Of a stretch of DNA of 53,946 nucleotides, positions 1 through 8,915 are shown piece after piece. A program made the position numbers and the translations under genes. This DNA is from Chloroflexota bacterium (GTDB taxonomy: Bacteria; Chloroflexota; Anaerolineae; Promineifilales; Promineifilaceae): positions 1-53,946 of the forward strand of contig JABFFZ010000031.1 of NCBI GenBank assembly GCA_013112725.1, given 5' to 3'. Position 1 is the first letter of the stretch, and each line of letters opens with the position of its first letter. The notes under the pieces were generated by a model. The model searched no databases. It worked only from the letters and a program-made list of their open reading frames with translations, and was not told where the DNA came from.

Positions 1-79
1 AAGCGTTGCCTAAATTCGATTAACTTGTTAAGCTGCTGTTTGGTAACTGTATTGTCATTCATAACAACACAGTTTACCA

Positions 80-117
80 AAGGGTGGTTTACTTGTCGTA
101 GACCACCCTTATTTTTC
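80..117 (+). terminator. Intrinsic terminator of an off-window plus-strand gene
   Basis: The stem AAGGGTGGT (80-88) pairs with ACCACCCTT (102-110) and is followed by ATTTTTCT, so it reads as a rho-independent terminator on the plus strand. A second inverted pair (TTGGTAACTGT near 40-50 against ACAGTTTACCAA at 69-80) lies just upstream. I see no convincing gene in 1-241; the region is probably the 3' end of a transcript that starts before the window. Confidence 0.6.
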
Positions 118-241
118 TAAACTCGAAAAGAAAACAAGCATAGTCACCTTTGATGCTGGCTAAACAAAGACATTGAATTCTCCGGGGTTGTGTCTATTTT
201 CCCATCGCCGAGTTCTGCCTATGAACCAACACTAAAGGTTA

Positions 242-1726
242 TTAGGTTATTACTCTATTACCAACAAACACACGCCGCCAGAGGTTGGTTTCCAGAATGC
301 CATCTGGGTCGCAGCGTTGTTTCAGTTCGCGGAAGCGGGTGATGGTGGCTTCCCCCAGGTAGGCGCGAGCCACTTCGGGGCGCAGGACGCTGTCTTTGGC
401 CAGGTAAAAACGGCCGTTATTCGCCAACACAATCTCGTCCATTTCCCGCGTGAGCTGCACCAACCGTTCCCGGTTGCCCTTTGTCACCTTCCAATCCATG
501 GCCAGCGAATAGCCATCTACGCCATAGCTGATCAGGAAGGGGTCGGGTTTGTGCCGCTTCATTACCGTCAGGAAATTGGGCAGGCCATGGCGCTGCCCCA
601 ATTGCAGAATATCGGTGAACGCTTTTTCCGCGTTGGCGGCAGGGATGAAGGGCTGATATTGAATCAGGCCGCCTTTGCCAAATGGCTTTTTCCAGTCCAG
701 CGAGTCGAGCAGGAAGTGATAGACGCCATGCGCCTCGCGGTATTTGAGATGCCCTTTGCGGCGGGCGGCGTAATACTTGGCCGTGTTGACAAAGCGCATC
801 CCAAAATTGTTCCAAAAGGGTACCTGAAAATGCCACAGCGCCGAACGGGGGAAAAAGCCCATAATGTCCGGCGGCACGTGCTGGTTATCCAGACGCAGGG
901 TTTGGGCGGGGTGGGGATCGGCGCCGGGGCGCAGGTAGTGGGCGCGGTGGAGTTCACTGCGGCCCAAGGCTTTGCCCTTGCTGAAGGCGTCTAACCAGGC
1001 AACCAGGTAGTCAGAGTTGTGCAGGTGGTCGTCAAAATAGGTCATGGTTTCGTGCAGGTTGGGGCGGGTAAACCCTTCCACATCTAATAGGCCAGAATAA
1101 ACACGCTTGAGCTGCAAAGTGAGGCTGGTGAAAACGCCCAACATGCCGAAACCACCGATGGCAGCATGGAAGAGGTCGCTGTTTTGTTCGCGGCTGCATG
1201 TGAGGATGTTGCCATTGGGCAGCATCAGGTCAAACGCGGCAATGTGTTCGCCGAAGGTGCCAATTTTCCAGGCGTTTTTGCCGTGGACGTTCATGGCCGC
1301 GCCGCCGCCGACGGTGATTTTCATAGTGCCGGTGGCCACGGGAATCCACCAACCGTCTTCGACGGTGTATTCCCAGGCGCGTTGCAGGGTGACGCCGGGT
1401 TCGACGGTAAGACGGCCGTTTTCCGGCTGCCAGTCCAAAATGCGGTTCATACGCCGCATATCCAGGACAATGTTTTCATCGTTCAGGGCGGCGTCACCGT
1501 AGCTGTTGCCACCACCACGCAGGCCAACGGTACGGCCGTGTGCCTTTGCCATCTGGAATACCTGCCGCAACTGGGCCACGTTGACGGGCCGGTAGACATA
1601 GCCAATGCCCTTATACGCCTCACCCCACCCCGCCACCATCTCCAAATGGTCCGGTGGCAGGGCAGATAGCGGCGCGTTCTGTTCCGGTTCTTCGCCAATC
1701 ATTGCTTCAAACTCTTTTAGGATCAT
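242..1726 (-). CDS. DprE1-like FAD-linked oxidase
   Basis: This is a 494-residue flavoprotein of the FAD_binding_4 (PCMH/VAO) superfamily. The N-terminal FAD domain has the loop RGGGNSYGD at residues 70-78 and the block GGGAAMNVHGKN at 140-151. The latter closely resembles the GG-x-HGKN segment of decaprenylphosphoryl-ribose oxidase DprE1 and related sugar/sterol oxidoreductases. The C-terminal half would form the substrate cap and ends in CDPDGIL-x-TNLWRR. The likely role is oxidation of a sugar or polyprenyl-sugar hydroxyl; the substrate is not determined. It starts 3 bases after the methyltransferase stop, so the two may be co-transcribed although the functions look unrelated. Confidence 0.8.
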   Translation of the reverse strand: MILKEFEAMIGEEPEQNAPLSALPPDHLEMVAGWGEAYKGIGYVYRPVNVAQLRQVFQMAKAHGRTVGLRGGGNSYGDAALNDENIVLDMRRMNRILDWQPENGRLTVEPGVTLQRAWEYTVEDGWWIPVATGTMKITVGGGAAMNVHGKNAWKIGTFGEHIAAFDLMLPNGNILTCSREQNSDLFHAAIGGFGMLGVFTSLTLQLKRVYSGLLDVEGFTRPNLHETMTYFDDHLHNSDYLVAWLDAFSKGKALGRSELHRAHYLRPGADPHPAQTLRLDNQHVPPDIMGFFPRSALWHFQVPFWNNFGMRFVNTAKYYAARRKGHLKYREAHGVYHFLLDSLDWKKPFGKGGLIQYQPFIPAANAEKAFTDILQLGQRHGLPNFLTVMKRHKPDPFLISYGVDGYSLAMDWKVTKGNRERLVQLTREMDEIVLANNGRFYLAKDSVLRPEVARAYLGEATITRFRELKQRCDPDGILETNLWRRVFVGNRVIT

Positions 1727-1729
1727 GGT

Positions 1730-2962
1730 TTATCCGTTCCAGACTGCGGAAAGACAGTACTCAAATAACTCTTTTTTGCTGTTACGTTTCCGCACAATCT
1801 GGCGTTCAATTTGGGCATAGCCAAGCTGGTCAAGTGAGTTGGCTAAAATTTTTTCGGTCGGTACTGGAATACCGTAAAAGGAAGAATTGCCGACGATATA
1901 TTTGAGTCTGGCGTCAGGCGCTAAGGTGGCGCGCAGGTTCTGAAAATGCTGGTGCATATCGTGAAAATACTTGTATATGTAACGCCCCATCAACACCCCA
2001 TTCTTTTCATGGGATTGCTCAATTTTGGCGCACAATTCTGGTAAACCATCTGGCAGCGCCGATTGTGCCGGCTGCCAATCTTTCAAACGACTGGTGGCCA
2101 CACCCCATGTGCCGCCAATGGACTCCCAATCCAGCGATCCTGCCCGATCGGCTTGTTTCAAGAAGCCTGTCCAGTACATATACGGCCGTAGCTCACGAAT
2201 ATAACTCATACGGTTTGGATAAGGGGGCGAGGTGATGACATGCGTGTAACGTACTCCCCTGTCTGGGGGAGCCAGACGGGAATCTGCCTGGAAAACCCGG
2301 GCATAACCCGGCATTTGGTAACGGGCGTTGTGCAAAATGTTGGTGGCAATTTCACTGAAAAACAGATCAATCGTTTGTGTTGTGTGGTTGGTGGTCTCCT
2401 CATGGAAAGACATAGAAACATGATTAAAAGCCGCCGCTGAAGTGTCTATCATCACCCGGCAAAAAGCAATCCACAACAAGTCGCCTGTGTGATCTATGCC
2501 TGGTTGACCTACCTGTTCGACCAGCGCATGGTGCATGGCTGCCAGAATTTGCAAAGTAGACTCAGACCACCATCGTTCTATCTGGTGAATGGGTGGCAGC
2601 CACAAGTTATGGCCTATAAACCGTTTATACGTTTGCACAATGATAGGAATAAGGCACTCTAATTCCGCTAACTCATCCGGCGTATAGTCGGTGCATTTGA
2701 TATTGCCAAACCAGACGAGGAAGGGGTTAATGTCCAACAGGTGAGCTGTCAGCCCAATCTGCGCTGCCGCCAGGCCAGTCGTAGCCGTGCCGGAGAATGG
2801 GTCAAGAATTATGCTTCTATCGCCGACATCCAGTTCAATTTGTTGCGTTATTTCTTCAACCAGCTTCACAGAATAAGCAGGCGTTAGCCGCAGCCAGCCG
2901 TGGCGGTTCTGGCGTTGGTTATACTGGAAAGTGTAATCACCTCTTCTGGAAACGATGGTCAT
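1730..2962 (-). CDS. Type II DNA methyltransferase (SPPY class, probable N4-cytosine)
   Basis: This 410-residue protein has the SAM-binding motif DPFSGTATTG at residues 54-63 and the catalytic motif TSPPY at 244-248. SPPY is usual in N4-cytosine methyltransferases, though N6-adenine enzymes with it exist. The N terminus carries an RHGW-RLTPAYS segment seen in type II modification enzymes. Its start overlaps the upstream gene by 4 bases (ATGA), and that gene has restriction-enzyme features, so a two-gene restriction-modification system is inferred. The recognition sequence cannot be read from the protein. GC content is lower than in neighbours and only one ACGGCCGT lies inside it, consistent with recent acquisition. 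Confidence 0.85.
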   Translation of the reverse strand: MTIVSRRGDYTFQYNQRQNRHGWLRLTPAYSVKLVEEITQQIELDVGDRSIILDPFSGTATTGLAAAQIGLTAHLLDINPFLVWFGNIKCTDYTPDELAELECLIPIIVQTYKRFIGHNLWLPPIHQIERWWSESTLQILAAMHHALVEQVGQPGIDHTGDLLWIAFCRVMIDTSAAAFNHVSMSFHEETTNHTTQTIDLFFSEIATNILHNARYQMPGYARVFQADSRLAPPDRGVRYTHVITSPPYPNRMSYIRELRPYMYWTGFLKQADRAGSLDWESIGGTWGVATSRLKDWQPAQSALPDGLPELCAKIEQSHEKNGVLMGRYIYKYFHDMHQHFQNLRATLAPDARLKYIVGNSSFYGIPVPTEKILANSLDQLGYAQIERQIVRKRNSKKELFEYCLSAVWNG

Positions 2963-3750
2963 GATACACTCAATAATGTTTGCACAACATCCTGTACCTG
3001 CGACCGAATGGTTGGGCTATTCCGCATAAAAAAAGCAGCCAGATCATACCCCAACACATCCTTCATAAAGGCGTACAATGAAATAGTGGGATCATCGGCC
3101 ATGTAGCCGATCAAAATACCGCTGCGATTATTGCGGTAGCGAAGCACGATGTCCGTGTCAATCTGGGCAGAGAAGATGGCAAATATGGGTAGATAACCTT
3201 TTGACCAGGCTACGGCCGTGTTATCAATGTCTGCATTTTGTCGTTTGCTATCTTTACTTTTGTAACCCTGCCGCACTTCAAACACAGCGCCATTTGTGGG
3301 GGTGTTGGCATCAAGTAGATGACAGACTTTGTTTATCCACTGCTGAACATTGTTGGCAACGGGTGCATTGTTAATCTGGTCAATTTCTAGCCGGGCATCA
3401 AGCTGAAGTGTTTTAGGTTTGCTCGTTGATGCCGTGGTCGTATAAGACCAGGAGGCAAACGTGGGATCACTGTATTCTGTTTGATCACAAATGATCTGAC
3501 GAAACAACATCTCACAGCCAATGCCTATTTGCCTGTATAGGGAAGTCATCCCGCCGGCTGCCCGATGAGCCGCATACATCAGATCGGAATTTAGACCGAT
3601 CCAGGCATAAAAGGGATCAGCCCCATAAAGCGACAAAAATTCGTCACGGGAAACACCCTCTTCCTTGCTGCCAACGCCAAACCTGGACCGATATGTCTTG
3701 CTTCTGATTACCGGCTCGAGGAAAAGTTGCAGGTAGAGGGAAGCTGACAT
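2959..3750 (-). CDS. Probable type II restriction endonuclease (CfrBI-like)
   Basis: This 263-residue protein is encoded directly upstream of and overlapping the methyltransferase. The N-terminal third (YGADPFYAWIGL, then LMYAAHRAAGGMTSLYRQIG around 58-76) resembles, from memory, the CfrBI restriction-endonuclease family; this was not checked by search. A possible PD-(D/E)xK-type core is D118 in LDARLEID, E158 in VFEVRQGYKSKD and K164 or K166. No other domain is visible. Gene order, overlap and size support the restriction-partner role more than the sequence alone does. One ACGGCCGT occurs near 3211. Confidence 0.65.
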   Translation of the reverse strand: MSASLYLQLFLEPVIRSKTYRSRFGVGSKEEGVSRDEFLSLYGADPFYAWIGLNSDLMYAAHRAAGGMTSLYRQIGIGCEMLFRQIICDQTEYSDPTFASWSYTTTASTSKPKTLQLDARLEIDQINNAPVANNVQQWINKVCHLLDANTPTNGAVFEVRQGYKSKDSKRQNADIDNTAVAWSKGYLPIFAIFSAQIDTDIVLRYRNNRSGILIGYMADDPTISLYAFMKDVLGYDLAAFFMRNSPTIRSQVQDVVQTLLSVS

Positions 3751-3803
3751 GTTTTTCCAGAGGTGGCGCGGTCAAAAACCGGCCACAGCAAGGTTAGACC
3801 AAC

Positions 3804-6446
3804 CTATCCACCGGCGCCGGCAGTAAACCAGGCCATGATGTTGGTGAGCAGGGTTTCCTGTATATCCTCCGGCAGCAACACCAGTGGCAGCAATACGATC
3901 ACCACCCGCTGGCTGGTGAAATCATCAATGACGGCAATGCCTGCTACTTCACCGCTGCTGGCGCTGGCGGGACCGCGCAGCAAAAAGGGGGTTGAGCCTT
4001 CCTCTGCATCAGCCGCCAGTAAGTCAGACAACACCACCTGATAGCTACCATCCAGTTCAATTACATCGCCACTGTTCAAGCCATCCAGCAAAATGGGATC
4101 ATCACCGGTAATTTCCAGGTCAACCAGCGTTGCCAGTTCCGCATCCGCCAGGATGGTGGGCGAGGAGCCGGTTAAAAAAAGCATCCCGCCGCTGTCCAGA
4201 TAGTTAAAAATGGTAATGGTGTCATCATCAAAAAAACCGTTTTCATTCCGATAATCGCCGGAGTCCCAAATGAGCAGGTCGGCATCGTCCAGGGAGTCGT
4301 CGGGCAGTGGGCCATCTACCGAGGCCACCCAGACGGTGATCTCGTAGCTGTCACCTAACAGCGCCAGCAGCAGGTCGGCGCTGGTGATGCCCTCGCCTAG
4401 CGGCTCGCCATCATCGTCTACAAAGAGGAAGATATTTTCGATAGCGCCACCGCCTTCAGATGATTGGTTTTCGGAGAGGGTGACGGTGAGGGAATACCCG
4501 CCGCCGCTGTCAAAGTAGTCCCGGACGACAATGGTGTAATCGCCATCATCTTCAATTTCGATGCCCAGGATTTCTTCGGCTTCGCCGGAGAAGGTGCTGT
4601 CTACGGAGGTGATGAGTTCATTATTCGGGTCATACAACTCCAAAACGGCGTCTAGTTCATCATCACCTTGCAAGACAATATCTATGAAGGCCGGGCCATC
4701 TTTGAACGTCCAGGCATGGCTTTCTCCTTCTGCGAGTGTGCCTTCGACGGTTTCGTCCAGTTCAATGGTTCCCTGGTTGACGGCATCTATGTCTGGCGCC
4801 GGTTCGCCAGGTTCTTCGGGTTGGGCCGGCTCTTCGGGTTCTGCCGGTTCTTCTACACCAGGTTGGCCGCCGGTAAGCAGTTCGGCTTCAACCTCTTCGT
4901 TGGCAACGCCGGTGGGGCAGAGGGCCAGATTCCCCTGTACCAGACAACCGGCCGATTCGTAGCTGGCATTCAGCGGAATGAGGTCAAGCAGCAAATCAAC
5001 GGTGTTGTCTAACCCTTCTTTGCTGGCGGCGAGGACGATAACCTGATGACGGCCGTTGCCATTTTCCAACAGCACCAGGGCCGTGCCAGACATTTGCACG
5101 TTGCCTAACGGTGTATGCACTAACCGGATGGGGGCCGGTTCTTCCGATTTTTCCGGTTCCGCCTCCGGTTCCTCTTCTTCCTCTTCTGGCGTAGGCGTGG
5201 GGGTGGGCGTAGCGGCAGCGGCCAATGCCTTCTCCTCGGCGGCGGTGAGGATGGGCGGTTCGATGGTGAAGGTGATGCCGTTGCTGGCCAGAATCTCCAG
5301 CACATCATCCCCGGCCTGGTTATATAGGCCGAGGGTGAGAGAGTCTTGATCAGGGTCAGACACGGCCGTCATTCTGATCTCTTGCCCGATGGCTCGGAAT
5401 GCCTCTTGCAGGGCAATGACCTGATTAAAGGCTTGCGCGCCCAGGTCTGGCTGCCCGGCGTAAATCAGGTTGATTGGCTGGCGGTAGAAGTAGGGGAAGT
5501 CGGTCAGCGTTGTCGTTCGTTCCGTTTGGGTGGTGAGCCAGTCGGCAATATGGGCCAGGAAACGGCCGTTATCATAGGCGGTGTAATACGGTTCGGTCAT
5601 AAAGTGCAGGTCGGTGAGGGCCAGGACACGGCCGTTTTCATTCATTGCCGCCAACGTCAGCCCACCAGGCCGGTCAGTCGCCGAGGACCAGGTATTGTCG
5701 TCACCGCTGAGTACGGCCGTTGCCGACGGCCCCACCTCCAGCGAATGGGCACCATAAAAAACCACCTGCTGCACATCAGCCGTCAGGTCATTTTCCGCTG
5801 TCAGGCTAGGGCCATGCATCATAATGTTGCGGAAGTTGCCTTCATTTTCGGTCAGGTTATAGAGATAGTCGCCATTAAAATTCAGATCAAAGGCCGAAGC
5901 CAGGCTGTTCAGCGGAATTTTGTTATCTTCAATAATCACCGTGAAGTCAAAGAATGTTTCTTCGACGACCACATTATAGCGGGTGGGGTCGCCTATCAGC
6001 AGCAAGCGGCCCCCGTTGGCCACAAACGCTTTTATGGCCAGGATTTCAGGGGTGGTAAACGGCCGTAACGGCGCCATGACCACATACGCATTCACCGCCC
6101 GCAGCGCCGCGGCCAGATTGCCGCTGGTATGCGGTACAACGGCATAACCACGCGCCGAAAGACGCCCCAGAAAATAGCCCATTTCCGTTTCTGTAAATGC
6201 ATTCTCATGGGCCATATCCAGCAGCACCCGGCCACGAATGATGTCATCGGCAGCCGGCGATGGCACATCGGCAAAACTACCGGTAGACGGCGTGGCTACG
6301 GGCTGCACCACATCGGCCGGATTGTAAACAGGAATCTCGCCCCGCACGGCCGCTCCCCCCAGGTCATAATAACGCAGGTAACGGTAGACAGACGGCGCCG
6401 CCAGCAAAACAACAAAGATCACAAGTAAAAGGATGGCACGTTTCAT
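3804..6446 (-). CDS. Large exported protein with DUF4350/GldG-like and pre-peptidase domains
   Basis: The protein is 880 residues long. A hydrophobic N-terminal signal or anchor spans about 4-22. Residues 70-400 look like repeated Rossmann-like segments of the DUF4350/GldG type (for example LLIGDPTRYNVV and VLALTDLHFM). A low-complexity Thr-Pro/Glu linker lies at about 411-425. A bacterial pre-peptidase C-terminal (PPC) domain fills about 560-653, marked by ETVEGTLAEGESHAWTF and DGDYTIVVRDY. A last Rossmann-like segment follows. It is probably an extracytoplasmic ABC- or gliding-related auxiliary protein. The next gene downstream on this strand is the putative REase, 53 bases away. SD-like AGGGA precedes the start. 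Confidence 0.6.
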   Translation of the reverse strand: MKRAILLLVIFVVLLAAPSVYRYLRYYDLGGAAVRGEIPVYNPADVVQPVATPSTGSFADVPSPAADDIIRGRVLLDMAHENAFTETEMGYFLGRLSARGYAVVPHTSGNLAAALRAVNAYVVMAPLRPFTTPEILAIKAFVANGGRLLLIGDPTRYNVVVEETFFDFTVIIEDNKIPLNSLASAFDLNFNGDYLYNLTENEGNFRNIMMHGPSLTAENDLTADVQQVVFYGAHSLEVGPSATAVLSGDDNTWSSATDRPGGLTLAAMNENGRVLALTDLHFMTEPYYTAYDNGRFLAHIADWLTTQTERTTTLTDFPYFYRQPINLIYAGQPDLGAQAFNQVIALQEAFRAIGQEIRMTAVSDPDQDSLTLGLYNQAGDDVLEILASNGITFTIEPPILTAAEEKALAAAATPTPTPTPEEEEEEPEAEPEKSEEPAPIRLVHTPLGNVQMSGTALVLLENGNGRHQVIVLAASKEGLDNTVDLLLDLIPLNASYESAGCLVQGNLALCPTGVANEEVEAELLTGGQPGVEEPAEPEEPAQPEEPGEPAPDIDAVNQGTIELDETVEGTLAEGESHAWTFKDGPAFIDIVLQGDDELDAVLELYDPNNELITSVDSTFSGEAEEILGIEIEDDGDYTIVVRDYFDSGGGYSLTVTLSENQSSEGGGAIENIFLFVDDDGEPLGEGITSADLLLALLGDSYEITVWVASVDGPLPDDSLDDADLLIWDSGDYRNENGFFDDDTITIFNYLDSGGMLFLTGSSPTILADAELATLVDLEITGDDPILLDGLNSGDVIELDGSYQVVLSDLLAADAEEGSTPFLLRGPASASSGEVAGIAVIDDFTSQRVVIVLLPLVLLPEDIQETLLTNIMAWFTAGAGG

Positions 6447-6530
6447 TGGTTATTTCCCTGTGAGTAATGGAGTATTGAGTAATGGAGTAATTGAAATAGC
6501 CAATTACTGAATTACCCGATCACCTGATTT

Positions 6531-7406
6531 CTAACGATTGGGCAGTTCGATATAGCGATAATAGATACCCGGCGGTAAATCGGCGGGCATGGCCCACAGC
6601 CGTTCCAGGTCAATTTGTGGTGGCCGGTAAGCGAGTGCGTTTGGATTTTCATCATCCATAAAGGTTAGTGGGTATAGCTCCACCACTTCATAATCACGCA
6701 AACCGGCCAATGCACCGGCTCTGGCAATCGCTTCCTGGGTGGAGATCATGCCATCAATCATGCCCAACTGCTGCGCGGTGACGCCATCAAAAATTTCGGC
6801 GCGGGTGAGAGTCTCAAAATCAGCCAGTAAACGATCACCACGACCGACGGCTACGGCGTTGACAAATACATCCTTCAACGTTTCGGCGCGGCGCGAAAAG
6901 CCATCGCGGGTACCGCCAAAGGCTTTATACGGGCCGGTAGTCAGCAGGTCTTCCTCAATGAAAACCGTGTCTGGCAAAAAGGTGATCACACCAATGCTGC
7001 CGATAGCCGAACCCGGTTTGGCGTAAATTTCATCAGCGGCGGCAGCCACATAATAAGCGCCGCTGGCAGCCAGAAAATCTACCGAGGCCACAATGGGCAT
7101 CTCCTGGCGTGTTTTGAGTACGTCCAGATACATCTCTTCGCTGTCGTTGGCGGTGCCGCCGGGGCTGTTGATGATGATGACCACCGCTTTGATGGAGGGG
7201 TCATTGCGGGCATAGGCCAGCTGGGCTTTGAATTCTTCGGCCGTGAGATCAAAAATCTCATAATAAAGGCGGATGACACCGACTTTTGGCTGGGGAACGG
7301 CACGGGGCGCAGCATAAATGCCAACGGCCAGGGGCACGATGATCACCACAATGAAGGTGAAAATCAGGCGGAGGGGAGAGCGGGTCAGATTATCGGCTGA
7401 AGCCAT
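6531..7406 (-). CDS. sppA: SppA/S49 family signal peptide peptidase
   Basis: This 291-residue membrane-anchored serine protease of family S49 would degrade cleaved signal peptides or membrane fragments. One N-terminal transmembrane segment (about 12-32) is followed by the crotonase-like protease fold. NSPGG at 80-84 is typical, the nucleophile is Ser115 in AASGAYYVA, and the general base is probably Lys161 in TGPYKAFGG. This short, single-domain form resembles the archaeal and Bacillus type rather than the double-length E. coli enzyme. A good Shine-Dalgarno (AAGGAG, 7 bases from ATG) supports the start. It lies 84 bases upstream of the 880-residue exported protein. Confidence 0.87.
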   Translation of the reverse strand: MASADNLTRSPLRLIFTFIVVIIVPLAVGIYAAPRAVPQPKVGVIRLYYEIFDLTAEEFKAQLAYARNDPSIKAVVIIINSPGGTANDSEEMYLDVLKTRQEMPIVASVDFLAASGAYYVAAAADEIYAKPGSAIGSIGVITFLPDTVFIEEDLLTTGPYKAFGGTRDGFSRRAETLKDVFVNAVAVGRGDRLLADFETLTRAEIFDGVTAQQLGMIDGMISTQEAIARAGALAGLRDYEVVELYPLTFMDDENPNALAYRPPQIDLERLWAMPADLPPGIYYRYIELPNR

Positions 7407-7430
7407 GAGAATCTCCTTGCCGGTAGGCGG

Positions 7431-7486
7431 TAATCGGTTATCGGTAATCGGCTATCGGATTACGGGATACGGTTCACGGATTACGC
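7431..7486. repeat. Border word-repeat (GTAATCGGTTATCGG type)
   Basis: Between the divergent sppA and recF genes lies a run of imperfect 7-10 base words built on CGGTAATCGGTTATCGG, ending in CACGGATTACGC. The same words recur at 33334-33392 and 49314-49408. It has no coding content. The rest of 7487-7617 holds no recognisable feature besides the recF leader. Confidence 0.7.
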
Positions 7487-7617
7487 AACAATACCGGTTG
7501 GTCTTGTCAAAGATGGCTCATAGAATATCATGCCGGTGAGTGGGTAGCAACCTGCCACTTGTCTACCATTACGCTATCAGATACTATGCCCTAATTATCT
7601 GGCGTTGAGTCTTTTTC

Positions 7618-8853
7618 ATGTATATTTCGCACTTATCGCTCACGAATTTTCGCAATTACGGCCGTCTGGAACTCGACCTCTCCCCTGGGGCTACACTGCT
7701 TTACGGGCAAAATGCCCAGGGCAAAACGAATTTGCTGGAAGCAATTTATTACCTGGCCACCACCCGTTCGCCCCATGCTGAATATGACAACCAGTTGTTA
7801 AATTGGGACGCCGCTGAGACCGAAGAGCCGGTGGTGGTGGGGCGGCTGGTGGCCCAGGCGCAAACGGCCACAGAAACAAAGCGGCTGGAGATGCGCTTGA
7901 TTTTGGAGCGGAACGGCCGTGCCCGCCCCAACAGTTTTCGCCGCGAGGTGCTGGTAGACCGGCGCAAGATGCGGTTAATGGATTTGCTGGGCCATTTACG
8001 GGTAGTGTTGTTCTTGCCAGAGGATGTGCAGTTGATTACCGGCTCGCCGGCAGAACGGCGGCGGTATATGGACATTACGCTGTGCCAGATTGACACCGCC
8101 TATTGCCGCTCCTTATCGCAGTATAACAAGGTGCTGGAGCAGCGGAATGCTCTGCTGCGCCAGATAGCCGAAGGCAGCGGTAGTCTGGAGGTGCTGCCTA
8201 TTTTCACCGACAAGCTGATCACGTTGGGCAGCCAGATTGTGCGGCGGCGGGCGTTGTTCCTGGCCGGCCTGGCGCGGGAAACACAGCGGGTGCATTATGA
8301 ATCGTTGACCAACGGCCGTGAAACCATCCGCCTGCAATACCTCCCCCGATTAGCGGGCAATGGCCCACCGGAGCAGGAAAGTGTGGCGTCCGGTGAATGG
8401 CTATCAACCGAAGAGGCTACCCCGACATCAATCAAAACCCAATTGGCAGAGGTGCTGCGCCAGATACAGCCGGCTGATATTGCCCGCGGCGTCACCAGCG
8501 TGGGGCCACACCGGGATGATTGGCGTTTTCTGCTCAACGGCCGTGCCCTTAGCAGCTACGGTTCACGGGGGCAGCAGCGCACGGCGATTCTGGCGCTGAA
8601 AATGGCGGAGATTAACTGGATGACGGCCGTGACCGGCGAACAACCCATCCTGCTGCTGGACGAAGTGATGGCAGAACTGGATGCCCAGCGCCGCGCCGCT
8701 TTGTTGCACACCGTCCAATCGGCGCAGCAAGCCATCCTCACCGCAACCGACCCGGCCATGTTCACCGCTGAATTTTTGGCAAACACGACCAGCCTACAAG
8801 TCAGCAATGGCCGAATTTCCTATGCGGAAAGTACTGGTATTTCCGGCCAGTAA
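7618..8853 (+). CDS. recF: DNA replication and repair protein RecF
   Basis: The 411-residue SMC-like ATPase loads RecA at single-strand gaps. Residues 1-12 match the classic RecF opening (LTNFRNY). Walker A is GQNAQGKT at 30-37. The ABC signature region is YGSRGQQRT and Walker B is PILLLDEVMAELD near the C terminus. Length is slightly above the usual 360-380. No Shine-Dalgarno is obvious before the ATG. The gene is not next to dnaA, dnaN or gyrB. Five ACGGCCGT palindromes sit inside it, giving Tyr/Asn-Gly-Arg three to four times and Thr-Ala-Val once. Confidence 0.95.
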   Translation: MYISHLSLTNFRNYGRLELDLSPGATLLYGQNAQGKTNLLEAIYYLATTRSPHAEYDNQLLNWDAAETEEPVVVGRLVAQAQTATETKRLEMRLILERNGRARPNSFRREVLVDRRKMRLMDLLGHLRVVLFLPEDVQLITGSPAERRRYMDITLCQIDTAYCRSLSQYNKVLEQRNALLRQIAEGSGSLEVLPIFTDKLITLGSQIVRRRALFLAGLARETQRVHYESLTNGRETIRLQYLPRLAGNGPPEQESVASGEWLSTEEATPTSIKTQLAEVLRQIQPADIARGVTSVGPHRDDWRFLLNGRALSSYGSRGQQRTAILALKMAEINWMTAVTGEQPILLLDEVMAELDAQRRAALLHTVQSAQQAILTATDPAMFTAEFLANTTSLQVSNGRISYAESTGISGQ

Positions 8854-8915
8854 AGCGAGAAGTTTCGTTAGAAATGCTACCTACCATGGAATGAGTCCAT
8901 CTGAATAGCAGCATT

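Noticed and set aside
495..500. Avoidance of CCWWGG as proof of CfrBI specificity
   Set aside because: CCATGG occurs several times, so no avoidance is visible and specificity was left open.
317..994. Long open frame on the plus strand opposite the FAD oxidase
   Set aside because: It is a shadow of a high-GC coding strand; the opposite frame has full family motifs and this one has none.
5346..6068. 240-codon plus-strand open frame opposite the exported protein
   Set aside because: Composition is Arg/Gln/Gly/His-rich as in antisense translation, with no domain and no ribosome site.
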